Origin: Devosia sp. Root436
GTDB taxonomy: Bacteria; Pseudomonadota; Alphaproteobacteria; Rhizobiales; Devosiaceae
DNA: 64,000 nt
Direction: 5' to 3'
NCBI RefSeq assembly: GCF_001426345.1
Contig: NZ_LMEM01000013.1
Coordinates: 230,108-294,107, forward strand
Of the stretch, positions 56,570-64,000 are shown piece by piece. The notes beneath the pieces were generated by a model. The model made no database searches and was not told the DNA's origin. It saw only the letters and a program-made list of their open reading frames with translations. Positions within the stretch are counted from its first letter, which is position 1. Each line of letters starts with the position of its first letter. Made by a program: the position numbers and the translations under genes.

Positions 56570-59044
56570 TCAAGGTTTGGGCGAAACGATCTCGCCCCAG
56601 CTATCCAGAAACCGCTTCCGCCTTTGCTGGTCCAGCGACACCATCAGCGCCGGCCCCAGCGGAATGGGCTGGATCACCCCGCGTCCGCGCGCGGCAATGG
56701 CCTCGCTGGTCCATTCGCCCTCCGCCCCCGCGACCACCGAGCCCAAAGCCGTCTGCCCGGCCGCAATGGCCTGTCCCGCCGGAGACAGCGCGAAATCGAC
56801 AAAAGCCCGGCCGAGATCGGGGTAGGGCGCATCGCGCGGGATCAGCATGGCGCGGGTCAGCACCAGCACATAGTCGTCAGGCACCACGATTTCGATATTG
56901 GCGCCCGCTGCCTTGCGCGCAAAGGCATAGGAGCCCAGCACATTATAGCCCAGCGCCAGCGACCCGTCGGCTACCCCGTTGAGAATGGCGGGGCTCGACC
57001 CCGAAAACACCGCCCCGACGCGCCCAAAGGCCGCCGCCAGCCGCCAGAAGTTCGACGAAATCACCTGGTCCTGCGATGCCAGCAGATAGCCCACGCCACT
57101 GACGGCGATGTCATAGGTGGCAATCGCCCCGCGCAATCGCTCGGTCTGTGTCTCCAGCATTTCCGCCAGCGTCAGATGCGTGCGTGGCACCTCGGCGGCG
57201 CTGATCCGATCAGGATTGTAGATGATCACAGCCGGCTCGAAGGTGAAGCCGAACACCTCGTTGCGCCAATGTGCCCATTCGGGCAGGGCCCCGAGAAACG
57301 GGCTGTCATAGGCCATGGCATGGCCGTCATTGGCCAGCTTGATCATCAGGTCCGACGCCGAGCTGATCAGCAGGTCCGGCTTCGCGGCCATGTCGCCCGC
57401 CAGGAACTGTTCATACATCGGCAGCGAGTCCTGCTCGTCATATTCCACCGTGACGTCAGGATGCAGTGCCTGGAAACCGGCGATGAATTCGGCAAAGAGC
57501 GGCGTATCGGTGGTGCCGACAATGGTGAGCACCGTCGCTATGCCGCCATCGGGCGCAGGATAGGTCGAGGACACGGCGCCCGCCGGGTGGATATCCACCA
57601 GCAGCAGGCATAGCACCAGCGCCGACAGGCTCCCCAGCGCTCGCCGCAACTGCTCCACCTTGGCGTTCCGCCCCACCAGTGGCAGGTCGATCTCCACCAC
57701 CAGCCCTCCGCCCTCCCGGTCTTTCAGCCGCAACGCCCCGCGATGCGCTGCGACCACCCGCCTGACGATGGATAGCCCCAGCCCCGAGCCGGCCCGCGTC
57801 CCGCTCGCCGCGCCGCGCTTGAAGCGCTCCAGCACGACAGGCTTCTCCGCCTCGGCAATGCCCGGCCCCCGGTCGAGCACCGCCATGGTCATCATGCCCT
57901 CGTTTATGCTGCCGCCGATCTCCACCGGCCCATCCGAATAGACCAGCGCATTATCCACCACATTGCGCACCATTTCGCGCAATGCCACGCGGTCGCCGCG
58001 GATTTGAGACACCGCCACCGTCTCGGGCAGGTCAACCACCAGTCGCACTGCTTGGTCGGGGTCCAGGCGCTGGCGCACATCCTCCACCACCGTCCCGAAT
58101 GCCGTGGTGTCCGTTTCCTGGTTTTCCAGCCGGTGCGAAATCGTTGCTTCCATCAGCAATTGCGAAACCAGCTGGCTCGCCTGCACCGCCCCCTGATGAA
58201 TGCGCCGCACCCGCGCCCGCAGGGCCTCGGGGTCCTGCTCATCCATCGCCACTTCCGCCTGCGCCCGCAGCGAGGCCAGCGGCGTGCGCACTTCATGCGC
58301 CGCTTCGGCCACCAGCCCCGTCACGCGCTCCATGGCGCTGCCGAGCCGCGCCATGAAGGCATTGAGTCCGCTCACGAGATGGCTCACCTCCACCGGCACC
58401 GGCACATCCACCGGGCTGAGGTCATCCGGCGCCCTCCCGCGCAATTCCTGTTCGAGCTGATAGAGCGGCGCGAACATGCGTCCGATGCCGAACCACACCA
58501 GCGCGATGGCCAGCAGCGTCAGCGCCACCACAGGCACGATGGCATTGGAGAGGATTTCCCAAGCCAGCGCCTCGCGCTCGCTCTGCGTTTCCGCCACATG
58601 GATGGTTACCCAATCGGCGTCGCCGCCCGACGAGGTCAGCCGCCCCACGCTGGCCACCCGTACCAGTTCCCCGCGATAGGTCGCATCGGCAAAAACCGGC
58701 CCAGCCGATGTCATCTCCGGCATCGCTTCCGACAGGTCGGCATAGCCCGTTACGGCGCGGCCACCGGGGTCTTCCACCGCATAGAATACCCGGTCCCGCC
58801 CCGAAAACATGCCGAACGAGGCAAACGGCAGCTCCACCGTCACCGTGTTGTCCTCAACCTGCACCGCCCCGGCAATGGTCAGCGCCGACGCCGCCAGCAG
58901 CCGGTCGAATGCCCGATCCGCCGCCCGTTCCGCATAGTCGCGGATGAACACGATCAGCACCACCGCCGCACCCAGCAGCAGCGCCAGCGCCAGCGCCACG
59001 ATGCGCCGGCGGATGGAGAAGGATTTGATGTCTCGGTCGGTCAC
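56570..59044 (-). CDS. TctE-like sensor kinase fused to a periplasmic solute-binding domain
   Basis: This is an 824-residue protein. TM1 (about 13-34) and TM2 (167-187) bracket a periplasmic sensor of TctE type; then come HAMP, HisKA with His250 (EAAHEVRTPLASL), N-box Asn361 (VRNVVDNALVYSDG), G1 Asp391 (VLDRGPGIAEAE) and G2 (GSGLGLSIVRR). A third hydrophobic segment (469-485, ALGSLSALVLCLLLVDI) precedes residues 500-824, which are an ABC-type solute-binding fold (FAEFIAGFQALHPDVTVEYD, PAVIIYNPDRISAAEVPR). So the C-terminal binding domain is predicted periplasmic. It is transcribed from the tctD side; a start at GTG 59044. Confidence 0.9.
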   Translation of the reverse strand: MTDRDIKSFSIRRRIVALALALLLGAAVVLIVFIRDYAERAADRAFDRLLAASALTIAGAVQVEDNTVTVELPFASFGMFSGRDRVFYAVEDPGGRAVTGYADLSEAMPEMTSAGPVFADATYRGELVRVASVGRLTSSGGDADWVTIHVAETQSEREALAWEILSNAIVPVVALTLLAIALVWFGIGRMFAPLYQLEQELRGRAPDDLSPVDVPVPVEVSHLVSGLNAFMARLGSAMERVTGLVAEAAHEVRTPLASLRAQAEVAMDEQDPEALRARVRRIHQGAVQASQLVSQLLMEATISHRLENQETDTTAFGTVVEDVRQRLDPDQAVRLVVDLPETVAVSQIRGDRVALREMVRNVVDNALVYSDGPVEIGGSINEGMMTMAVLDRGPGIAEAEKPVVLERFKRGAASGTRAGSGLGLSIVRRVVAAHRGALRLKDREGGGLVVEIDLPLVGRNAKVEQLRRALGSLSALVLCLLLVDIHPAGAVSSTYPAPDGGIATVLTIVGTTDTPLFAEFIAGFQALHPDVTVEYDEQDSLPMYEQFLAGDMAAKPDLLISSASDLMIKLANDGHAMAYDSPFLGALPEWAHWRNEVFGFTFEPAVIIYNPDRISAAEVPRTHLTLAEMLETQTERLRGAIATYDIAVSGVGYLLASQDQVISSNFWRLAAAFGRVGAVFSGSSPAILNGVADGSLALGYNVLGSYAFARKAAGANIEIVVPDDYVLVLTRAMLIPRDAPYPDLGRAFVDFALSPAGQAIAAGQTALGSVVAGAEGEWTSEAIAARGRGVIQPIPLGPALMVSLDQQRRKRFLDSWGEIVSPKP

Positions 59045-59067
59045 AGTGCCAACTCAACCACCAAGGC

Positions 59068-59243
59068 CACCCTCCCCCTTGTGGGGAGGGAAGCGAGATA
59101 GGACTTAGCCTTTGCTAAGTCCGTGATCGAGCAGGGAGGGGGTATCTCTCCGCGAGTCGGGTGCCTGTGACACAACCCCCTCCCGAGCGCCGCTAGGCGC
59201 TGCGCGCCAAGCTTTGCTTGCCCTCCCCTCAAGGGGGAGGGTG
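59068..59243. repeat. Intergenic palindromic repeat, family A copy 1
   Basis: Ends are inverted (CCACCCTCCCCCTTG near 59068 and CAAGGGGGAGGGTG ending 59242). It contains the internal signature GATAGGACTTAGCC and GCTAAGTCCGTGATCGAGC, also found at 61916-61952. About 175 bp, no ORF; a MITE- or REP-like element. Confidence 0.75.
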
Positions 59244-59272
59244 ACGTCGAGGTCAAGGCGCAATAGAGCGAA

Positions 59273-59944
59273 TTACCCATGCGGCGCCCGCACCACATAG
59301 CCCACCCCGCGCACTGTCCCGATCTCGATATCCGCCGCTTCCAGCTTCTTGCGCAGCCGCGAGATATGCAGCTCCAGCGCATTGACCGAAACCGCCTCGT
59401 CGAAGTTGAACAGCTGATTCATCAGCCGCTCCTTCGGCACCACCTTGCCGGCATTGGTGACCAGGATTTCCAGCAGCCGGAATTCGCGCCGCCCTAGCTC
59501 TAGCGACCGTCCCTCGACGCTGGCATTGAGCCCCGCCAGATCCATTTCGAGGTTCCCCACGCCCAGCGTGCTCGTTGTTTGCCCGCCTGTCCGCCGGATC
59601 AGCGCCCGCAACCGCGCTTCGAGCTCGCGCAGGTCGAAGGGCTTGACGAGATAGTCATCCGCCCCGAGATCGAGCAGGCTCACCTTGTCGTCGATTTCCG
59701 AGCGCGCCGTGATCACCAGGATCGGCGCATTGAATTTGTGTTTCCGCAGCTCGGCGATGAGGCTGATGCCGTCGCGATTGGGCAGCATCAGGTCGAGCGC
59801 CACCGCGTCGAAATCATCGCCCTCGGCAGCCGAAACCACCTCGGCGCCATCCTTCACCCATTCCACCGAATGGCCGGCGCTGCGCAGGCGTTTCTCGATC
59901 GCCTCGCCCAGGTCTTCATTGTCTTCAACAAGCAGGATTCGCAT
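59273..59944 (-). CDS. tctD: OmpR-family response regulator (TctD-like)
   Basis: This is a 223-residue protein: a receiver domain with acidic pair in LLVEDNED, phospho-acceptor Asp51 (VALDLMLPNRDG), Thr in ITARSE and Lys in DDYLVKPFD, followed by a winged helix (SLELGRREFRLLEILVTN, NALELHISRLRKKLEAADIE). It pairs with the TctE-like kinase downstream, separated by a repeat element. It likely controls tctCBA. Confidence 0.94.
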   Translation of the reverse strand: MRILLVEDNEDLGEAIEKRLRSAGHSVEWVKDGAEVVSAAEGDDFDAVALDLMLPNRDGISLIAELRKHKFNAPILVITARSEIDDKVSLLDLGADDYLVKPFDLRELEARLRALIRRTGGQTTSTLGVGNLEMDLAGLNASVEGRSLELGRREFRLLEILVTNAGKVVPKERLMNQLFNFDEAVSVNALELHISRLRKKLEAADIEIGTVRGVGYVVRAPHG

Positions 59945-59979
59945 GCAGCGGGTGATCTCCTCGGGCGCACACTATCACT

Positions 59980-60059
59980 GCGTCATTCCCGCGAAAGCGG
60001 GAATCCCCTTCGGACAGCCACTGCAAAAACGGAGATTCCCGCTTTCGCGGGAATGACGC
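59980..60059. repeat. Large inverted repeat, REP-like (family B)
   Basis: A 26-bp arm (GCGTCATTCCCGCGAAAGCG to GGGAATC, 59980-60005) is perfectly inverted at 60034-60059. Each arm contains its own hairpin CCCGCGAAAGCGGG. This is a widespread proteobacterial intergenic palindrome. It lies before the response regulator gene's start and after the small gene stop. Confidence 0.85.
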
Positions 60060-60076
60060 TGTGTAAGCCGGGAACT

Positions 60077-60244
60077 CTAAAGCAGAGTCGTCATCATTGT
60101 GGCCGCCACCGCCACGATACCGAAAGCCGCAATTCCCGCCGCCATCAGCATGACCTGCGCGCGCTGCACATAGCCCGTGGCCCGCGCTTGCTGCCGCGCC
60201 GCACTCAGCACGCTTTCCGCCTCGTCGCCCTCGATATGGACCAT
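60077..60244 (-). CDS. Small single-TM protein
   Basis: This is a 55-residue protein. ATG 60244 has GAGGGGTGA upstream. A charged N-terminus (HIEGDEAESVLSAARQQARA) is followed by one membrane helix (AAGIAAFGIVAVAATMM). Function unknown; found by reading the gap between the tctD and uxaC genes. Confidence 0.6.
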   Translation of the reverse strand: MVHIEGDEAESVLSAARQQARATGYVQRAQVMLMAAGIAAFGIVAVAATMMTTLL

Positions 60245-60460
60245 TTTGATCACCCCTCAGCCGCCGGTCTATCCGACCGGATATGTGCCTTGGGCAGCCG
60301 CGTTCGCGCTGTTTCTCACCCGCCACCGGAAGGGTAATCCCGCGCCTCTCTGCGACGAACGTGATCCTTGCAATGCGGTTAATTTACATAAAATGCCACA
60401 GGTGTTGATCTTGTATGGAAGTCCGTTGATCTGCCGCCAGGTTCATGGCAAAACCCCGCC

Positions 60461-61867
60461 ATGACCCATTTGCACCCAGACCGCCTGTTTCCCGCTTCCG
60501 AGCCCGCCCAGTCCATTGCGCGCGAGCTCTATCCCGAAGTCCGCGACCTGCCGCTGATCTGCCCGCATGGTCACACCGATCCATCGTGGTTCGCCGACAA
60601 TGGCCGCTTCTCCGATCCGGCGGCCCTGTTCCTCACGCCCGATCATTACGTGCTGCGCATGCTGCGCAGCCGCGGCCTCAGCTATGACGATCTCGGCGTG
60701 CCCCGCAAGGATGGCAAGCCGGTCGCGTCGGGCCGCGATGCCTGGCGCCTCTTTGCCGCCAATTATCATCTTTTTGCCGGCACACCGTCCAAGACCTGGA
60801 TCGATCACTCGCTCGATTGGGCCTTCGGCATCACCCAGGAACTCTCCCCCGCCACCGCCGACGCCATCTACGACACCATCGACGCGGCTCTCGCCACGCC
60901 GGCTTTGCTGCCGCATGCTTTGCTCGACCGCGCCCGCGTCGAAGTCATCGCCACCACCGAATTCGCGCTCGATCCGCTGGTCCACCACCAGAAGATGGAG
61001 CAGAACGGCACGATCGGCCGCGTCCGCACCACCTATCGCCCCGATGACGTGACCGATCCCAGCCGCGCGGCCATCGTCGAAAACCTGCAGAAATTCGGCG
61101 AGATCACCGGCGAGAACATCGCCACCTGGGCCGGCCTCCTTAATGCCCACCGCAACCGCCGCGAATATTTCCGCCGCTTCGGCGCCGTCGCCACCGACCA
61201 TGGCGTGCCCACGGCCAATACGGCCGACCTCTCGGCCCCCGAAAAGCAGGCTCTGCTCGACAAGGTCCTCTCCGGCCGGCACGACGCCAACGATGCCGAG
61301 CTGTTCCGCGCCCAGATGATGACCGAAATGGCTTTGCTGTCGGTCGAAGACGGCATGGTCATGCAGCTTCACGCCGGCTCGCGCCGCAACACCGATCCGC
61401 TGCTCTTTGCCGAGCGCGGCACCGATCTGGGCGCCGACATTCCCGGCACCACCGACTACGTCAACGGCCTAAAGGCGCTGCTCGGCCGGGCCGGCAACGA
61501 GCCCAATTTGCGGCTCATCATGTTCGTGCTCGACGAAACCACCTATGCCCGCGAGCTGGCGCCTATGGCCGGTTACTGGCCGAGCCTGATGATCGGCCCG
61601 CCCTGGTGGTTCCATGACAGTCCGCAGGGCATCCGCCGCTATCTCGACCAGGTGGTGGAAAGCGCCGGTTTCTACAACCTCGCCGGCTTCAACGACGATA
61701 CCCGCGCCCTGCTTTCCATCCCCGCCCGCCACGATGTCTGGCGCCGCGAAGTCTGCGGCTTCCTCGGCCGCTGGGTCGGCGAAAACCGCATCGCCAGATC
61801 CACGGCCCGCGATATCGCCAAACACCTGAGCTACCAGGCGGCCAAGGATGCCTACAAGATCAAATGA
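60461..61867 (+). CDS. uxaC: Glucuronate isomerase
   Basis: This is a 468-residue protein matching UxaC length and motifs: LICPHGHTDPSWFADN, YVLRMLRSRGLSYDDLG, FAANYHLFAGTPSKTWIDH, VIATTEFALDPLVHH, MVMQLHAGSRRNTDP and ATGG-free C-terminus VWRREVCGFLGRWVGENR. It interconverts D-glucuronate and D-fructuronate (and galacturonate/tagaturonate). A promoter-like TTGCAA (60368) and TAAAAT (60389) lie upstream. Confidence 0.95.
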   Translation: MTHLHPDRLFPASEPAQSIARELYPEVRDLPLICPHGHTDPSWFADNGRFSDPAALFLTPDHYVLRMLRSRGLSYDDLGVPRKDGKPVASGRDAWRLFAANYHLFAGTPSKTWIDHSLDWAFGITQELSPATADAIYDTIDAALATPALLPHALLDRARVEVIATTEFALDPLVHHQKMEQNGTIGRVRTTYRPDDVTDPSRAAIVENLQKFGEITGENIATWAGLLNAHRNRREYFRRFGAVATDHGVPTANTADLSAPEKQALLDKVLSGRHDANDAELFRAQMMTEMALLSVEDGMVMQLHAGSRRNTDPLLFAERGTDLGADIPGTTDYVNGLKALLGRAGNEPNLRLIMFVLDETTYARELAPMAGYWPSLMIGPPWWFHDSPQGIRRYLDQVVESAGFYNLAGFNDDTRALLSIPARHDVWRREVCGFLGRWVGENRIARSTARDIAKHLSYQAAKDAYKIK

Positions 61868-61884
61868 TGGGTTGAGCGCGGAGT

Positions 61885-62032
61885 TCTCCCTCCCCCTTGC
61901 GGGGAGTGAGAACGAGATAGGACTTAGCCCTTCGCTAAGTCCGTGATCGAGCGGGTGGGGGTGCGGGAGCCCCGATATAAGGGCCAAGCACCCCCCACCC
62001 TTGATCCCTCCCCGCAAAGGGGAGGGAAACGA
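61885..62032. repeat. Intergenic palindromic repeat, family A copy 2
   Basis: This shares with 59068-59243 the G/C-rich ends (CTCCCTCCCCCTTGCGGGGA and its near inverse ending near 62028) and the internal GATAGGACTTAGCC and GCTAAGTCCGTGATCGAGCG. About 148 bp, no ORF. Confidence 0.75.
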
Positions 62033-62053
62033 CTGCGAGATCAATCGTTCCGC

Positions 62054-62230
62054 CTAAGGCGACTTCCACAATACCAGCGCCACGATGACCACGCCGGTCA
62101 CCATCAGCACCAGCAAGCCGCCAAGCCCGTTGAGCACCTGCCGGCCCAGCGTCGGATGCACTTCGTCGGCGGCGATGATGTCGGCGAGCCGGGTCGGTTC
62201 ACGCCGCTCTTCATAAGGTTGATGCGTCAT
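62054..62230 (-). CDS. Small single-TM protein
   Basis: This is a 58-residue protein. ATG 62230 has GGGGGAACTT upstream. Charged N-terminus (THQPYEERREPTRLADIIAA), then one C-terminal membrane helix (LGGLLVLMVTGVVIVALVL). Function unknown. Divergent from the phosphotransferase gene. Confidence 0.6.
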   Translation of the reverse strand: MTHQPYEERREPTRLADIIAADEVHPTLGRQVLNGLGGLLVLMVTGVVIVALVLWKSP

Positions 62231-62446
62231 TCCAAGTTCCCCCCTGATGGACTTGCTTTCGCGTTCACCGACTCTGCGCCCGCTACCGGTAAAGAAGCCT
62301 TGCCGCGCCAGCCCTTCCTCGCTTTAGGGTTGCCACTGTGCCAACCGGCAGCCTTACCCGGCGGTTACCGTCATGATTTCATCAAGTTTTCCGGCAATCA
62401 GCACCCACCCTGTCGAAACGCTCCCCCATCTGCTCTAATAGCGGCA

Positions 62447-63298
62447 ATGATGAATCAGTCGCCCGTAGAAACCGCGCTTAGCCGCGCCATGATCCGCTGG
62501 TCCCTGACCAAATCGACCCCGGTGGCGGATACGCCGCGGAGCTGGATTTTTCGTGTCGAGCAGAATGGCCGCAATTTCGGCGCCCTCAAGATATTGAAGC
62601 CTGTCGTTGCCGAGGAGGAGGGCAGGGGCGCCCGCCTGCTGCAATGGTATGAGGGCGACGGCGCGGCCACCGTCTTCGACATCCATGGGGACACGATTTT
62701 CATGGAATGGCTCGACGGCGGTACGCTGGGCGAGCCCGTCCGCGCCGGCCGCGACGATGAGGCGACCATCGCCATCGCTACCGTGGTGGCCAATCTCCAT
62801 CGCCCCCGCCCCGGCGCGCCTGACGATCTCGAGCCGCTGCGCGACCGCTTCCAGACGCTGTTCGATACCGAGGTGCGGGCCTGGCCCCACACGGCCCGCG
62901 ATCTCTATGCCCGCGCCTGCGGCATAGCGCTCAAGCTGTTCGACCGGCCCAGCGCGCAGCTTCCGCTCCATGGCGACCTGCACCACGACAATATCATGTC
63001 CTCCGATCGGGGCTGGCTCGCCATCGATCCCAAGGGGCTCATCGGCGATCCGGCCTACGATGTCGCCAATGTCTTCATCAATCCCAAGCATGCCGGCAAT
63101 ATCGCCGCCGATCCGCGCCGCATTGCCGCCCGCGCCGATATCCTGTCTGAACGCCTGAACTATCCGCGCAAGCGCATGCTGGGCTGGGCCGCCGCCCATG
63201 CCGCTCTCTCGGCCTGCTGGGATCTGGCCGATGGCACGCCCATCACCGGCCTGCTCGCCTGCCTGCCGAACCTGCTCAGCGCTTACGACCAGGCCTGA
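62447..63298 (+). CDS. Aminoglycoside phosphotransferase-like (APH(6) type) kinase
   Basis: This is a 283-residue protein. The kinase fold shows LKILKPVVAEEEGRGARLL, the catalytic loop LHGDLHHDNIM and the metal-binding IDPKGLIGDPAYDVAN, as in streptomycin/hydroxyurea-type APH(6) kinases. In environmental alphaproteobacteria such proteins often act on unknown small molecules, so resistance should not be assumed. ATG 62447 (MMNQS). Confidence 0.88.
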   Translation: MMNQSPVETALSRAMIRWSLTKSTPVADTPRSWIFRVEQNGRNFGALKILKPVVAEEEGRGARLLQWYEGDGAATVFDIHGDTIFMEWLDGGTLGEPVRAGRDDEATIAIATVVANLHRPRPGAPDDLEPLRDRFQTLFDTEVRAWPHTARDLYARACGIALKLFDRPSAQLPLHGDLHHDNIMSSDRGWLAIDPKGLIGDPAYDVANVFINPKHAGNIAADPRRIAARADILSERLNYPRKRMLGWAAAHAALSACWDLADGTPITGLLACLPNLLSAYDQA

Positions 63299-63305
63299 TG
63301 CCACC

Positions 63306-63821
63306 ATGGACCTTCCGATGCTCACCACGACGCGCCGCGGCTTCCTTCTGTTCACCGCGGCCACGGCGCTTGCCGCCTGTTCCACCACCATCCCGATGCT
63401 GCCCAAGGGCGCCAGCACGCCCGAAACGCTCACTGACGAGGAAATCCTCGCCGCCATCAATGCCGTGCGTAAGGCCAATGGCGCGCCGCCCTGGACCTAC
63501 AATGCCAGGCTCGAGGACGCCGCCCGCTCCCAGGCCCGCCTCATGGCGCAGCAGAATACGCTGAGCCACGATCTGGGCGTCACCCTGCGCGAGCGCGTCA
63601 CCGCCGCCGGCTATCTCGGCGCCGTGGGCGAGAATGTCGGCAAGGGCTACAAGGACCTGCAGGGCATTATCGGCGGCTGGATGGACTCCTCGGGCCATCG
63701 CTCCACCCTGCTCAGCCACCGCTTCGTCGAATTCGGCCTCGCCGCCGCCCGCGGCCCCGGCGGCAAGCTCTACTGGGCCATGATCGCTGGCGGCAGTTTC
63801 CAGGCGTGGGCCGGCGGCTAG
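63306..63821 (+). CDS. CAP-domain (SCP/PR1-like) lipoprotein
   Basis: This is a 171-residue protein. The N-terminus TTTRRGFLLFTAATALAAC combines a twin-arginine-like motif and a lipobox Cys, so it is probably Tat-exported and lipidated. Then a CAP domain: LAAINAVRKANGAPPWTYN, LSHDLGVTLRERVTAAGYL, GENVGKG and WMDSSGHRSTLLSHRFVEFG, with the conserved His and Glu residues. The ATG at 63306 follows the kinase stop by 7 bases. Confidence 0.88.
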   Translation: MDLPMLTTTRRGFLLFTAATALAACSTTIPMLPKGASTPETLTDEEILAAINAVRKANGAPPWTYNARLEDAARSQARLMAQQNTLSHDLGVTLRERVTAAGYLGAVGENVGKGYKDLQGIIGGWMDSSGHRSTLLSHRFVEFGLAAARGPGGKLYWAMIAGGSFQAWAGG

Positions 63822-64000
63822 CGCCAAGCCACGCCCTCGTGGTTCGAGGCGCTGAAGAAGCGCACCTCACCATGAGGGCTACTCTTGGCTCGGTCTATCA
63901 GTAGCCCTTGTATTAGCGCTTTGTGGTTAGCTCGTGCCATCCTTTTGGATGCCGCGATCTGGATGGCGACCCAGATCGCGGCTGCGGTGTCGGATCGATT
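63818..64000 (-). CDS. Possible partial gene running off the window edge
   Basis: The minus strand is open from the edge to TAG at 63820-63818, overlapping the CAP gene's stop. The 60 residues (AAIWVAIQIAASKRMARANH, LIQGLLIDRAKSSPHGEV) resemble nothing I recognise, and an open frame of this length is possible by chance. No other feature is visible in 63822-64000. Confidence 0.25.
   Translation of the reverse strand, partial: NRSDTAAAIWVAIQIAASKRMARANHKALIQGLLIDRAKSSPHGEVRFFSASNHEGVAWR

Noticed and set aside
62447..63298. Calling this a streptomycin resistance gene
   Set aside because: The kinase motifs fit APH(6), but the setting is a host housekeeping region and substrate cannot be read from sequence.

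Overview
The window comes from a high-GC alphaproteobacterium. The chromosomal order DUF2948-like gene, hisD, UPF0262/LMW-phosphatase, infA, maf, yacG, tRNA-Phe is typical of Hyphomicrobiales (Rhizobiales), and the whole reads most like Devosiaceae (Devosia/Pelagibacterium). That placement is inference from gene order and protein style; no search was run.

Layout. (1) 1-3820: host housekeeping genes for histidine synthesis, translation initiation, nucleotide house-cleaning and gyrase inhibition, ending in tRNA-Phe(GAA) at 3821-3896. (2) 3848-50871: a ~47 kb, apparently complete siphovirus-type prophage integrated into the 3' half of tRNA-Phe. A perfect 50-bp direct repeat (3848-3897 and 50822-50871) marks attL and attR. 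(3) 50872-64000: host genes again. These are a GGDEF/EAL protein, a tripartite tricarboxylate transporter (tctCBA), a TctD/TctE-like two-component system whose kinase is fused to a solute-binding domain, uxaC, an aminoglycoside-phosphotransferase-like kinase, a CAP-domain lipoprotein, small membrane proteins and three intergenic palindromic repeats.

Prophage organisation. Next to attL lies a translationally coupled three-gene cassette (GHKL ATPase, DUF4325-type STAS-like protein, membrane-anchored protein). It is followed on the minus strand by a structured-RNA candidate, an Abi_2 (HEPN) protein and the tyrosine integrase, the last two sharing a TGATG junction. Two divergent ribbon-helix-helix genes around an inverted-repeat operator look like a regulatory switch. 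A compact early operon (9.5-15.4 kb) holds Rha, two Tat-leader proteins, HTH proteins and a repeat-bearing possible replication protein. The late region (16.5-41.1 kb) reads HNH, TerS, TerL, protease, capsid, glycosyltransferase-like protein, portal, collagen-like protein, connectors, a freestanding HNH, tail tube, frameshifted tail chaperones, tape measure, GTA-like tail tip, two fibres and a lysis cassette (lysozyme, spanin pair, holin-like protein). The right accessory end (41.3-50.7 kb) carries a LexA-box-controlled error-prone polymerase DnaE2, an SRAP protein, a DprA/SLOG-like protein facing a phosphoribosyltransferase, an XRE regulator, a PH-domain membrane protein and two Myb/SANT-like proteins.

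Most notable points: the ATPase/STAS/membrane cassette as a possible partner-switching exclusion system; the abiF-like RNA upstream of the Abi_2 gene; SOS-regulated dnaE2 carried by a prophage; a clear -1 frameshift site in the tail chaperone genes; and the host kinase with a third membrane segment and a second sensor domain at its C-terminus.
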